This document shows, piece by piece, positions 41,763-50,538 of a stretch of DNA of 64,000 nt. Location of the stretch: contig JAXMHA010000004.1 of assembly GCA_046347015.1 (NCBI GenBank), positions 152,361-216,360 on the forward strand, given 5' to 3'. The position numbers were made by a program, and so were the translations under genes. Position 1 is the first letter of the stretch; each line of letters starts with the position of its first letter. Under the pieces are notes generated by a model that was given only the letters and a program-made list of their open reading frames with translations, ran no database searches and was not told the origin of the DNA. This stretch comes from Dokdonella_A sp046347015. Lineage in GTDB: Bacteria; Pseudomonadota; Gammaproteobacteria; Xanthomonadales; Rhodanobacteraceae.

Positions 41763-41969
41763 ATGAACATCGATCGTCTCGTGATGCGTTTTGCCGGAAG
41801 CATGGTGATACTCGGCGTGGTACTGGCGTACTCCTTTTCCCCCTGGTGGATGCTGCTGGCGCTGTTCGTCGGCGCCAACCTGCTGCAGTCCTCGTTCACG
41901 GGTTTCTGTCCGCTGGCGAGGATCCTGCGCCGCTTCGGCTTCAAGCCGGGCAGCGCGTTTCCAACCTGA
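41763..41969 (+). CDS. DUF2892 (YgaP-type) membrane protein
   Basis: A 68-residue protein starting MNIDRLVMRFAGSMVIL with two predicted helices and the signature SSFTGFCPLARILRRFG. This is the membrane part of YgaP, where it is fused to a rhodanese; here it stands alone. Such proteins are repeatedly linked to sulfide or persulfide handling and to BigR/SqrR-type regulators. An AGGGTGAC sequence precedes the ATG. The 5' leader after the inferred promoter is long, about 190 bases. Confidence 0.85.
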   Translation: MNIDRLVMRFAGSMVILGVVLAYSFSPWWMLLALFVGANLLQSSFTGFCPLARILRRFGFKPGSAFPT

Positions 41970-42000
41970 CCGGGACCGGCCGCGCGGGAGGCGTCACGCC

Positions 42001-43104
42001 ATGGCATCGAGGGTTCGAATGTCCATTGCCAGGCACGTGCCGGTGCTACTCGTGCCGGCACTGCTGATCGCATGCAGCCGCACGCCACCGGAGCAGGCGC
42101 CGCTTCCCGCGCCACCGCTCGCTACCTTGACCGTGCAACCGGCGGCAGCCGCGCGCGAGCAGGTCTGGGACGGGGTTGTCGAGGCCGTGGACGAGACCAC
42201 GATCGCAGCGCAGACCAACGCGCGCGTGCTCGAGTTGCCGTTCGACGTCGGCGACCAGGTCGGGAAGGGGGACGTGCTGGTCCGGTTCACCGATGTCGAA
42301 CAGCGCTCGGGACGCCATGCAGCCGAGGCCAGCGTCACCGCGGCACGCGCCGAGCTGCGTGATGCCGAGGCGAACTGGAAGAGGGTGGGTGACATTGTCC
42401 ACCGCGGGTTGATGGCACGCGCCGAACTCGACACCGCTACCGCCCGCCGTGATTCGGCACGGGCCAACGTGAGGGCTGCGGAGGCGGCACTGCGCAGCGC
42501 CGGCCAGCAAGCCGATTACACCGTGGTGCGGGCTCCGTTCGACGCCGTGGTGACGCGCCGCTTCGTGCAGGTCGGCGAGGCGGTGCAGTCCGGGCCACCC
42601 ACGCCCCAGCCGTTGATTGCACTGGCGTCGCTCGACTCATTGCGGGTGGACGTCGTGGTCCCGCAAGGCGTGGCGGACGCGATCCGCGCGACGAAACGGG
42701 CCAACGTGCTGCTCGACGACGGAACCCGGATACTGCCGACCCGGGTGACGGTGTTCCCATACGCGGAACCCGCCACCCATTCCTTCCACGCCAGGGTCGA
42801 TCTACCCCGGGGCACCCGCGGCCTCTATCCCGGCATGACCGTGAAGGTCGCGTTCGCGGTCGGGGAGGCAACGCGTTTGCTGGTACCCGCCAGCGCACTC
42901 GCGCACCGGGGTGAACTCAGCGGCGTGTACGTGATCGGCGACGACAACCGGGTGGGCCTGCGCCAGTTGCGCCTCGGTCATCGCTTCGGCGACGGCGTCG
43001 AAGTCCTCGCCGGTCTCGTGGCCGGCGAACGCATCGCCACCGATCCCGACGCGGCCGCAACCTACCTGTCCACGCGGCACGCCGCCGGGAAAGCGGCGCC
43101 GTGA
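42001..43104 (+). CDS. RND efflux periplasmic adaptor (HlyD/AcrA family), lipoprotein
   Basis: A 367-residue membrane-fusion protein. The signal peptide ends in a lipobox LLIAC near residue 25, so it is lipid-anchored. The barrel-sandwich part has VVEAVDETTIAAQTNARVLEL and DVGDQVGKGDVLVRFTD, then a coiled-coil hairpin (ASVTAARAELRDAEANWKRV), YTVVRAPFDAVVTRRFVQVG and a beta-barrel. It connects the inner-membrane pump with an outer-membrane channel, which is not in this window. ATG 42019 is an alternative start. The end overlaps the pump gene (GTGA). Confidence 0.88.
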   Translation: MASRVRMSIARHVPVLLVPALLIACSRTPPEQAPLPAPPLATLTVQPAAAAREQVWDGVVEAVDETTIAAQTNARVLELPFDVGDQVGKGDVLVRFTDVEQRSGRHAAEASVTAARAELRDAEANWKRVGDIVHRGLMARAELDTATARRDSARANVRAAEAALRSAGQQADYTVVRAPFDAVVTRRFVQVGEAVQSGPPTPQPLIALASLDSLRVDVVVPQGVADAIRATKRANVLLDDGTRILPTRVTVFPYAEPATHSFHARVDLPRGTRGLYPGMTVKVAFAVGEATRLLVPASALAHRGELSGVYVIGDDNRVGLRQLRLGHRFGDGVEVLAGLVAGERIATDPDAAATYLSTRHAAGKAAP

Positions 43105-46100
43105 CCGCAACGCGGCTGGGCTTCGCGGGGCGCATCGCACGTGCGTTCCAGGAGCACCCGCTGACTCCGATACTCGCGCTCGCGGGCTTGCTGCTCGGGT
43201 TGACCGCGCTGCTGATCACGCCGCGCGAAGAGGAGCCGCAGATCGACGTGACGATGGCCAATGTGACCGTGCCGTTCCCGGGCGCGGATGTGCGGGACGT
43301 GGAGAAACTCGTGACGTCGCCGCTGGAGCAGCGGCTCGCGGGCATCGACGGGATCAAACACGTTTACTCCGTCAGCCGCCCGGGCGTCGCGCTGATCACC
43401 GCCGAGTACCAGGTCGGCGTGCCGCGCCAGACCGCGTTGGTGCGCCTCTACAACCAAGTGTTCCAGAACCGCAACCTGTGGCCTCCCGGGCTCGGCGTCG
43501 GCGAGCCGCTGATCCGCGCCATGGGCATCGACGACGTGCCGGTCCTGGCGGTCACGTTGTGGACCGACGACCCGGCGCGCGGGCCAACCGCGCTCGCCGA
43601 AGTCGCGCATTCCCTCGAGGCCGACCTCAAGCACATCCCCGGCACCCGTGACGTTTACACGATCGGCGCGCCGGATCGTGCGGTGGTCGTGCAACTCGAC
43701 CCGGCCCGGCTCGCCACCTACGGCATGACGGCCGGCGACCTCGCGCGCTCGCTGCAGGCAGCGAACGTCGTCGCGCAGGCGGGTGACCGCGTGACTGCGG
43801 ATCGTGACATCCCGGTGACTGCGGGAACGTTTCTCGCCGATGCCGGCGAGATCGCGCAATTGGTGATCGGCCTCGAGGATGGCCAGCCCGTGTTCCTGTC
43901 CGACGTCGCCAAAATCGAGCGCGGCGCCGACCTGCCGCGCCGCTATGTCTGGTACGGGACGCCGCCGGGCAAGGGCGGGCCGCGAACCGGCATGGCGCCC
44001 GCCGTGACGATTGCGGTGACCAAGCTTTCGGGGCGCAATGCGGCGGACATCACGCACGCGGTGCGCCAACGGATCGCCGCGCTCGAAGGCGTGGCCATCC
44101 CGGCCGGCGTGCACGCGGTGGTGACCCGCGACTACGGCGTGACCTCCACCGACAAGGCACGCCTGCTGATCAGGAAACTCGCCCTCGCGACCGGCTCGGT
44201 GGTCCTGCTGGTGCTGCTGGCACTGGGCTGGCGCGAGGCGGTCGTGGTGGGTTCGGCCGTCGTCATCACGTTGACGCTGACGCTGTTCGCGTCGTGGGCG
44301 ATGGGCTTCACGATCAACCGCGTATCGCTGTTCGCGCTGATCTTCTCGATCGGCATCCTCGTCGACGACGCCATCGTCGTGGTCGAGAACATCCACCGCC
44401 ACATGGCGCTCGGTGGACGCAGCCTGCGCGAGGCGATTCCCGAAGCCGTCTCCGAGGTCGGTGGCCCGACCATCCTCGCGACATTCACGGTGATCGCGGC
44501 GCTGCTGCCGATGGCCTTCGTGTCCGGGCTGATGGGGCCTTACATGCGCCCGATTCCGATCAACGCGTCGGCCGGCATGCTGTTGTCGCTCGCGGTCGCG
44601 CTGGTGGTGACGCCATGGTTGGCGATGAAGCTGGGGACTGGCCACGCGACGGCGCTGCCTGCGCCGGAGGCCGTGAGCGAGACGCGCCCGATGCGGTTCT
44701 TCAGGCGGCTGATGGCGCCGTTCATCACCGGCGAGCGCGCCGGACGCCGGCGGCGGCGGTTGTTCGCCACGATGGGCGTGCTGGTGCTGGCCGCAGTGGG
44801 CCTTGTCGTCGCGAAGGCCGTGATCCTGAAGATGCTGCCGTTCGACAACAAGTCCGAGTTTCAGGTGGTCGTGGATATGCCCGAAGGCAGCACCGTGCAG
44901 GACACCAATCGCGTCTTGGCGGAAATGGCGCGCGCGCTCGATGGCGTTCCGGAGGTCTTGGACTACCAGGGCTACGCCGGCACCGCCGCTCCGATCACCT
45001 TCAACGGACTGGTGCGCCAGTACTACCTGCGCGCGGATCCCGTCGACGGCGACCTGCAGGTGAACCTGGTCGGCAAGGGCGAACGCAGCCGCCAGAGCCA
45101 TGCCATCGCGCTCGCGGTACGTCCGATACTGCAACGGATCGGCGCGCGCCATGGTGCCGCGGTGAAGGTGGTCGAGGTGCCGCCCGGCCCCCCGGTGCTG
45201 GCGCCGATCGTCGCCGAGATCTACGGTCCCGACTACGCGACGTTGCGCGCACTCGCCCGGGGGCTCGAAAAGGACTTTCGCACCGACTCCGACCTGGCGG
45301 ACATCGACACCAGCGTCGAGGCCGACTCACCGCGCGAAGTGGTCGTGGTCGACCGTGCCCGCGCCGCGCGCTTCGGACTCGATCAGGCCACCATCGCGCA
45401 GGCGCTGCGCGTCGGGTTGTCCGGCGACGACGCGACGTACCTGATGGACGGGAGCGCGCGCTATGCGCTACCTGTACGCCTGCGCCTGCCAGCCGGCGAC
45501 CAGGCTTCCGTCGACCAGTTGCTCGCAGTGCGCGTGCGCGCACGCAACGGCTCGCTGGTGCCGCTGTCGGCCGTCGCCGACGTGCGGAAAGCCGGATGGG
45601 AGAAGGCCATCCACCACAAGGACCTGCTGCCCTATGCCTACGTCGTCGCCGATGACGCGGGCAAGACCGACAGTCCGCTGTACGGCATGTTCGCGATGGT
45701 CGCGAAGCTCGGCCGCGACAAGGTCGACAACCACCTGCTGGAACAGAACTTCATCGACCAGCCAACCGACCCCACCGGCTACGCGGTGAAATGGGATGGC
45801 GAATGGCAGATCACCTACGAAACCTTCCGCGACATGGGTATCGCCTACATCGCGGGACTGGTGCTGATCTACCTGCTGGTCGTCGGCGAGTTCCGTCGCT
45901 ACATGGTGCCGCTGATCATCATGGCGCCGATTCCGCTGACCGTGATCGGGGTCATGCCGGGGCACGTGCTGCTCGGCGCGCAATTCACCGCGACGTCGAT
46001 GATCGGCATGATTGCGCTGGCCGGCATCATCGTGCGCAATTCGATCCTCCTGATCGACTTCATCAACCATGCGCTGGCCGCCGGACGGCCGCTCGGCGCA

Positions 46101-46343
46101 GCGGTGATCGAAGCGGCGGCGGTACGCGCGAAGCCCATCGTCCTGACCGCGCTGGCCGCGATGATCGGCGGCGCGTTCATCGTCGACGACCCGATCTTCC
46201 AGGGGCTGGCCGTGTCCCTGATTTTCGGCATCCTCGTTTCGACCGCGCTGACCCTGCTGGTGATCCCGCTGCTGTATTACGTCTGGTTGCGGCGGTCGGC
46301 GGGTACCGGTGGGGATCTGCCAGCGCCAACGGGCAAAGGTTGA
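43101..46343 (+). CDS. RND-family efflux pump, inner-membrane permease
   Basis: A 1080-residue AcrB-fold transporter. Segments seen include the first helix PLTPILALAGLLLGLTALL, NVTVPFPGADVRDVEKLVT, FSIGILVDDAIVVVENIHRH with the conserved double aspartate, and VSEVGGPTILATFTVIAALLP. The second half has MGIAYIAGLVLIYLLVV and GIIVRNSILLIDFINHA. The sequence is of the subgroup with a distinctive MPEGSTVQDTNRVLAEM porter domain, often annotated only as RND permease. No heavy-metal methionine cluster was noted. The GTG start overlaps the adaptor stop. Substrate unknown; control by the persulfide-type regulator would suggest sulfur or redox stress. Confidence 0.9.
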   Translation: MTATRLGFAGRIARAFQEHPLTPILALAGLLLGLTALLITPREEEPQIDVTMANVTVPFPGADVRDVEKLVTSPLEQRLAGIDGIKHVYSVSRPGVALITAEYQVGVPRQTALVRLYNQVFQNRNLWPPGLGVGEPLIRAMGIDDVPVLAVTLWTDDPARGPTALAEVAHSLEADLKHIPGTRDVYTIGAPDRAVVVQLDPARLATYGMTAGDLARSLQAANVVAQAGDRVTADRDIPVTAGTFLADAGEIAQLVIGLEDGQPVFLSDVAKIERGADLPRRYVWYGTPPGKGGPRTGMAPAVTIAVTKLSGRNAADITHAVRQRIAALEGVAIPAGVHAVVTRDYGVTSTDKARLLIRKLALATGSVVLLVLLALGWREAVVVGSAVVITLTLTLFASWAMGFTINRVSLFALIFSIGILVDDAIVVVENIHRHMALGGRSLREAIPEAVSEVGGPTILATFTVIAALLPMAFVSGLMGPYMRPIPINASAGMLLSLAVALVVTPWLAMKLGTGHATALPAPEAVSETRPMRFFRRLMAPFITGERAGRRRRRLFATMGVLVLAAVGLVVAKAVILKMLPFDNKSEFQVVVDMPEGSTVQDTNRVLAEMARALDGVPEVLDYQGYAGTAAPITFNGLVRQYYLRADPVDGDLQVNLVGKGERSRQSHAIALAVRPILQRIGARHGAAVKVVEVPPGPPVLAPIVAEIYGPDYATLRALARGLEKDFRTDSDLADIDTSVEADSPREVVVVDRARAARFGLDQATIAQALRVGLSGDDATYLMDGSARYALPVRLRLPAGDQASVDQLLAVRVRARNGSLVPLSAVADVRKAGWEKAIHHKDLLPYAYVVADDAGKTDSPLYGMFAMVAKLGRDKVDNHLLEQNFIDQPTDPTGYAVKWDGEWQITYETFRDMGIAYIAGLVLIYLLVVGEFRRYMVPLIIMAPIPLTVIGVMPGHVLLGAQFTATSMIGMIALAGIIVRNSILLIDFINHALAAGRPLGAAVIEAAAVRAKPIVLTALAAMIGGAFIVDDPIFQGLAVSLIFGILVSTALTLLVIPLLYYVWLRRSAGTGGDLPAPTGKG

Positions 46344-46431
46344 GACCGGGCTTGCCGCAGGTCAGGTCGCGGCGCCGGACCCGCCGCTATCCTTGGCGGC
46401 CTGTGGCGAGACACTCCCGACGAGGCACGAC

Positions 46432-46911
46432 ATGGCGTCAACGGCGGTTTCCGGTTTCGCGGTCACAGTCCTGTTGGCGGTTGCCGCTGCGCCACTCGCC
46501 GCGTACGCGCAACACGAGCACGCGGCAAGCGTCAACGACACGGCGACCGTCGCGCCACCGGCGAATCGCTGGGCCGCCGATGCCGACCTGACGGACGGAA
46601 TCGCCCGCATTGATTTGGCGCTCGGGATCCTGCGCACGTACGAGGTCGGCCACATCGACGCCGGCGCAGCAATGGCGCAGTCAAGCAGGATCCGGCAAGC
46701 CGCAGCCGAAATCTTCGCCAAGTGCAAGCTTCCCCCGGAGCAGGACGCCGTGCTGCACCGGATGCTGGCGCCGCTGCTCGCGGCAAACGAGCGCTTCCGC
46801 TCGAACCCGAAAGACCTGGCTGCGATCGATGCCATGCGCGATGCGATGGCCGACTATCCCCGGTATTTCGACGCGCCCACGTTCACGGCCGGATCGAATC
46901 GGGGGCACTGA
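46432..46911 (+). CDS. DnrO-like periplasmic protein
   Basis: A 159-residue protein with a signal peptide ending near AAYAQ, a histidine-containing start (HEHAAS) and a helical domain: DGIARIDLALGILRTYEVGHIDAGAAM, then AAAEIFAKCKLPPEQDAVLHRMLAPLL. The IFxxCKLxPxxDxxLH pattern marks a family common in Xanthomonadaceae and betaproteobacteria, often labelled DnrO or hypothetical and found by metal or cation efflux genes. The role is unproven. The ATG at 46432 gives a good signal peptide, 88 bases after the pump gene. Confidence 0.72.
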   Translation: MASTAVSGFAVTVLLAVAAAPLAAYAQHEHAASVNDTATVAPPANRWAADADLTDGIARIDLALGILRTYEVGHIDAGAAMAQSSRIRQAAAEIFAKCKLPPEQDAVLHRMLAPLLAANERFRSNPKDLAAIDAMRDAMADYPRYFDAPTFTAGSNRGH

Positions 46912-47023
46912 TTGACCCGCGTCTCGTCCCCACGGCGCACGGCTGGCGCCCGCGCCATCGGCATCGGCGACACGGGCCGTCCTGTCGAACGTATTGCAGC
47001 CAAGGCAGGAGTTGCACCGGCTC

Positions 47024-47326
47024 ATGACTGACTACATCCAGGCTTGGCGATGCATTGGCTGCGGCAGGATCGAAGCGCCGCAAACCTGCATCGGCGTCTG
47101 CACCGACCGCAAGATCTACATGGTCGAAAAATCCGATCACGAGCGGGTGCTGGCCGAGAATGCCGCGTTGCAGGCGCGAATCGAGCGTGCCTACGCGATG
47201 TTGCAGAGGTTCGGCCTCGCCAGGCCTCGCGATGGACACTGGGAAAGCGCGTGGACGGAGCTGCAGGGACAAACCCGCAAGGTGCTCGAGGTGCTGTTGC
47301 CACCATCCGGCGCGATCCACGGCTAG
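47024..47326 (+). CDS. Small zinc-ribbon-like protein, unknown function
   Basis: A 100-residue protein. The N-terminus WRCIGCGRIEAPQTCIGVC has a CxxC and a CxxxC, suited to bind one zinc or iron. The rest is helical and coiled-coil-like (DHERVLAENAALQARIERAYAMLQRF). GGCAGGAG lies about 13 bases before the ATG at 47024. No signal peptide. I do not recognise a characterised family; the RND/DnrO neighbourhood hints at metal or redox physiology, but this is only context. Confidence 0.65.
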   Translation: MTDYIQAWRCIGCGRIEAPQTCIGVCTDRKIYMVEKSDHERVLAENAALQARIERAYAMLQRFGLARPRDGHWESAWTELQGQTRKVLEVLLPPSGAIHG

Positions 47327-47431
47327 CCGCCCCGCGGGCCGATTGACGCCCCGCCGGGTTCGGGCCGGCGACAGATCCCCCCGGCCCGAATGCCGGCGGC
47401 GTCCCGGGGTGGGACGGCCATTGCGGTCGAT

Positions 47432-48574
47432 TCATTCCGGTGCAGCGGGACTCTTCGGCCCGGGAGAGGGTGCCCAACACCCGCTCGCAACGCAGGCCTG
47501 CAACCTTGCGAGGGAAGGCCTGGCGTCGATGCCGTGGCCCCGCAGCCACGAATCATCGAACAGCGTTTCGGCATAGCGCTCGCCCTGGTCGCACAACAGA
47601 CTGACGATGCTGCCGCGTTCGCCGCGCGCGGACATCCCGGCGGCAAGCCGCAGGCAGGCGACGAGATTGGTTCCGGACGAACCGCCATAGCGCCGTCCGA
47701 GCAGGGACTCCAGCAGCCACGTCGCGGCGATCGAATCGATGTCCCGGACTTCGATCACGTCATCGACCACGTCGAACAGGAAGCCGGGTTCCACGCGAGG
47801 CCTGCCGATGCCCTCGATGAGCGTCGTGTGACTGGCGATGACGCCGCGATCGCGGGTGCGCCAGCCTTGCGCATAGCCGCACCCACTCGGGTCGGCAACG
47901 CACAGTCGAGTATCGAGGCGGCGATAGCGCAAGTAGCGCCCGATGGTGGCGGACGTGCCACCGGTGCCGGCACCGCACACGATCCAGCGCGGCACCGGGT
48001 GCGCCTCGCGCGCCATCTGCTGGATGATCGACTCGGCGATGTTGTTGTTGCCGCGCCAGTCCGTGGCCCGTTCGGCGAGGCCGAACTGATCGAGGTGGCA
48101 GGCGCCACGCGCCGCGTGTTCGGCCGCGCGCGCGTGCACCTGCGCGGGGTCTTCGACGAGGTCGCAGGCGCCTCCGAGATCCTGCACGTCGCGAATCTTG
48201 CGGGGCGCGGTCGCGGCCGGCATGACCGCCGTGAACGACAGTCCGAGCAGTCGCGCGAACCACGCCTCCGAAATCGCGGTGCTGCCGGACGATGCGTCGA
48301 CGACGGGCTGGCCTTCGTGCAGGCGTCCATTGCACAGGGCATAGAGGTACAGCGAGCGGGCGAGACGATGCTTGAGGCTGCCGCTTGGATGCGCGGCCTC
48401 GTCCTTGAAGTAGAAGTCGATGCCGTCGAACGCCGGGAGATCGAGCTTCAGCAGGTGCGTGTCGGCCGAGCGGGCGGCTTCCCGGACCAGGACTTCGAGC
48501 GCGCCGTGAACCCAGCCCCGCCCGGCGCCATCCCTTTGTTCGCGGGCGGCCATGTCCGGCTCTTGTTCCATCAT
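47432..48574 (-). CDS. PLP-dependent cysteine synthase-family enzyme
   Basis: A 380-residue fold type II PLP enzyme. The PLP lysine is in HPSGSLKHRLARSL, the substrate loop in DASSGSTAISEAWFARLLG, and the phosphate-binding glycine loop in CGAGTGGTSATIGRYLRYR. The second half has SLLGRRYGGSSGTNLVACL. Members of this branch are called cysteine synthase-like or L-cysteine desulfhydrase (Cds1-like). Which reaction it runs cannot be decided here. Its ATG overlaps the stop of the PLP decarboxylase gene (ATGA), so the two enzymes are probably made together. Confidence 0.82.
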   Translation of the reverse strand: MMEQEPDMAAREQRDGAGRGWVHGALEVLVREAARSADTHLLKLDLPAFDGIDFYFKDEAAHPSGSLKHRLARSLYLYALCNGRLHEGQPVVDASSGSTAISEAWFARLLGLSFTAVMPAATAPRKIRDVQDLGGACDLVEDPAQVHARAAEHAARGACHLDQFGLAERATDWRGNNNIAESIIQQMAREAHPVPRWIVCGAGTGGTSATIGRYLRYRRLDTRLCVADPSGCGYAQGWRTRDRGVIASHTTLIEGIGRPRVEPGFLFDVVDDVIEVRDIDSIAATWLLESLLGRRYGGSSGTNLVACLRLAAGMSARGERGSIVSLLCDQGERYAETLFDDSWLRGHGIDARPSLARLQACVASGCWAPSPGPKSPAAPE

Positions 48575-50514
48575 GCGGATCCCGCGGTGGAATGGGTCAG
48601 CGCACGCACGCGCCGGCCGAGGAAATCGAAATAACGGTCGATGTAGTCGATGCCGTCGCCATCACCGGCGAGGTAGGGGTTCATCAACGTGTGGCGCAGG
48701 ATCATCAGGCGGTCGTTCTCGCCGTCGTCGAGGGTGGCGGGATCGAGGTGCAACTCGCTGAAGATGCGCCCGGTCTCCGCCGCGCCCAGGAGTTCCGGAC
48801 GCAGGCTGGTCGACGAGCCAAAGAACTCCTTCGTTTGCACCGGTCGGCTGACATCGATGCGCAGGCTGTCGTGCAGCTTGCGCACGAAGGCGTTGGCGAC
48901 GGCCACATCGCGGTTGCCACAAGGATTGAACGCGAGACACACCAGGTTGCTGTCGGGCTCGAATGGGATGCGCACGTGGACCTGCCCGGCAACCTCGCCG
49001 GCAAAGCGCAGCGTACGCCGGTAAAAGGACTCGGCGGCACGCACGGTGGCCCGCGGCAGCCGGCCGAAATGGGCATGGTCGAGCGGCAGCACCTTGTGCA
49101 CGACGTACACGGCGGCGGCGGCGGCTCCGGATTTCGATCCTTCCGGCACGAACTGGCCAAGTCCCCGGTAGCGGGTGAGGTAGTCCGACGGCGTCGTGCC
49201 GTGGAACACGTAATCGGCGCGTTCGGACAGCAGCGCCATCGCTCGATGGTCGCGGCAGACGAAGGCGCCGGTACCGAACGGAAGGTAACCGAGCTTGTGC
49301 GGGTCGACGGTGACGGAATCGGTTCCACCGAGCGCACCGAATGCAGCGTGCAGCGCGGGCGATGGAAAGTAGTCGAATCCCGCCGCGACATCGTCGCGCA
49401 CGCGCAGCGTTCCGTCCTCGTTGCGGAACAGCGTGGCGAGATAGCCGCCCCAGGCGGCGTCCACGTGTACCGAGAAGTCGAGGCCTCGTTGCCGGCTCGC
49501 TTCGCGCGCAGAGAGTACGCCGTCGACCGGGTCGATGGTGCCGTACTCGGTGCTGCCGAGCACGGCCACCACCATCAGCACGGGATCGCGGTCTCGCGCG
49601 CACCTCTCGAGGTGCGCGTGCAATGCATCGACGTCGAGCCGCATCCCGTGTGTCGGCAAAAGATCGAGTTGGCCACGGCCAAGGCCGAGCAGCTTCAATC
49701 CCTTGCTCCATGAATAGTGGGCCGTGACCGGAGCGAGCACGCGCGGCACGCGCAGGCGCGGGTGGGCCGCGAAGAACCCGGCGAGGCCACGCTGCTCGAT
49801 CCGTTCGGCCTCGACCCGGGCGTGCCAGCGCGAGCGTTCCTGGGGAGCCTGGCCCGCGAGCCAATGCTGCCATTGGTCGACGAGTCCGGTCGCGGTTTCC
49901 GGAGCGAGGTTGAACGCCGCCCAGTCGTCGTCCGGAAGCGCCAGTTCGGGTACGCAAGCGGCACGCAGCGCGACCGGAAACGCCTTCAACGCCAGTGCCA
50001 GCCGCAGCGCCTGGTAGTTGGCCAGCGTGCCACCGGACGTGAGATGGCCGAACGCGCAGGCCGGCTGCGCCGGATCGTGTGGGTAACCCAGCATCCGCGC
50101 CAGTTGCAGCCCGACCTGGACCTCGAGATCGACGGTGACCGGGGCCGCGTCGTCACTGACGTTGTTGGGGTTGTAGGGCAAGGTCAAGATTTGCGCCGCG
50201 AGTCCTGGCAACAGCAGGTCCGACGCCATGTGTCCGATGTAGCGCGGGCTGTGGAATGGCACCGATTTCTTCAGCGCCGCCGAAAGCAGGTGCAACTCGC
50301 GGCGCATTCGCGCTTCGATCGCGAGGTAGTCCGGATGCCGCGCCGCGTCCGTGGTGATCGCCGGCGGATCCTCGGGATGGAAGTTGCGGCGCCAATAGAC
50401 GTGGTCGCGCAGGAACTCGAGCATCAGCTTCTCGAGCAGCGTGTCGTTTTCCCCGTACGGGCCGAGAAAACAGGCGTCCAGAACGTAGTCGTGCAGGCTC
50501 ATGCAGTGGGCCAT
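48571..50514 (-). CDS. Group II PLP-dependent amino-acid decarboxylase family protein
   Basis: About 647 residues, longer than typical glutamate decarboxylases. Seen are FHSPRYIGHMASDLLLPG, NPNNVSDDAAPVTVDLE, the cofactor region HLTSGGTLANYQALR, FSVHVDAAWGGYLATLF and the PLP lysine in DSVTVDPHKLGYLPFG. FVPEGSKSGAAAAAVY and the C-terminal small domain follow. The substrate is unknown. The frame opens with a TTG at 50529; the ATG at 50514 is used, ATG 50502 is also possible. It is translationally coupled to the cysteine synthase-like gene. Confidence 0.82.
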   Translation of the reverse strand: MAHCMSLHDYVLDACFLGPYGENDTLLEKLMLEFLRDHVYWRRNFHPEDPPAITTDAARHPDYLAIEARMRRELHLLSAALKKSVPFHSPRYIGHMASDLLLPGLAAQILTLPYNPNNVSDDAAPVTVDLEVQVGLQLARMLGYPHDPAQPACAFGHLTSGGTLANYQALRLALALKAFPVALRAACVPELALPDDDWAAFNLAPETATGLVDQWQHWLAGQAPQERSRWHARVEAERIEQRGLAGFFAAHPRLRVPRVLAPVTAHYSWSKGLKLLGLGRGQLDLLPTHGMRLDVDALHAHLERCARDRDPVLMVVAVLGSTEYGTIDPVDGVLSAREASRQRGLDFSVHVDAAWGGYLATLFRNEDGTLRVRDDVAAGFDYFPSPALHAAFGALGGTDSVTVDPHKLGYLPFGTGAFVCRDHRAMALLSERADYVFHGTTPSDYLTRYRGLGQFVPEGSKSGAAAAAVYVVHKVLPLDHAHFGRLPRATVRAAESFYRRTLRFAGEVAGQVHVRIPFEPDSNLVCLAFNPCGNRDVAVANAFVRKLHDSLRIDVSRPVQTKEFFGSSTSLRPELLGAAETGRIFSELHLDPATLDDGENDRLMILRHTLMNPYLAGDGDGIDYIDRYFDFLGRRVRALTHSTAGSA

Positions 50515-50538
50515 CGCGTGGTCCGGCAAGGTAACCGG

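Noticed and set aside
41573..42115. A 180-codon reverse-strand frame over DUF2892
   Set aside because: It covers the well-supported DUF2892 gene and its leader and has no domain features.
43062..45152. A 696-codon reverse-strand frame opposite the RND pump
   Set aside because: It mirrors the pump codons, is rich in His/Arg/Asp/Gln as expected of antisense frames in high-GC DNA, and has no domain. The forward frame is a clear AcrB-fold protein.
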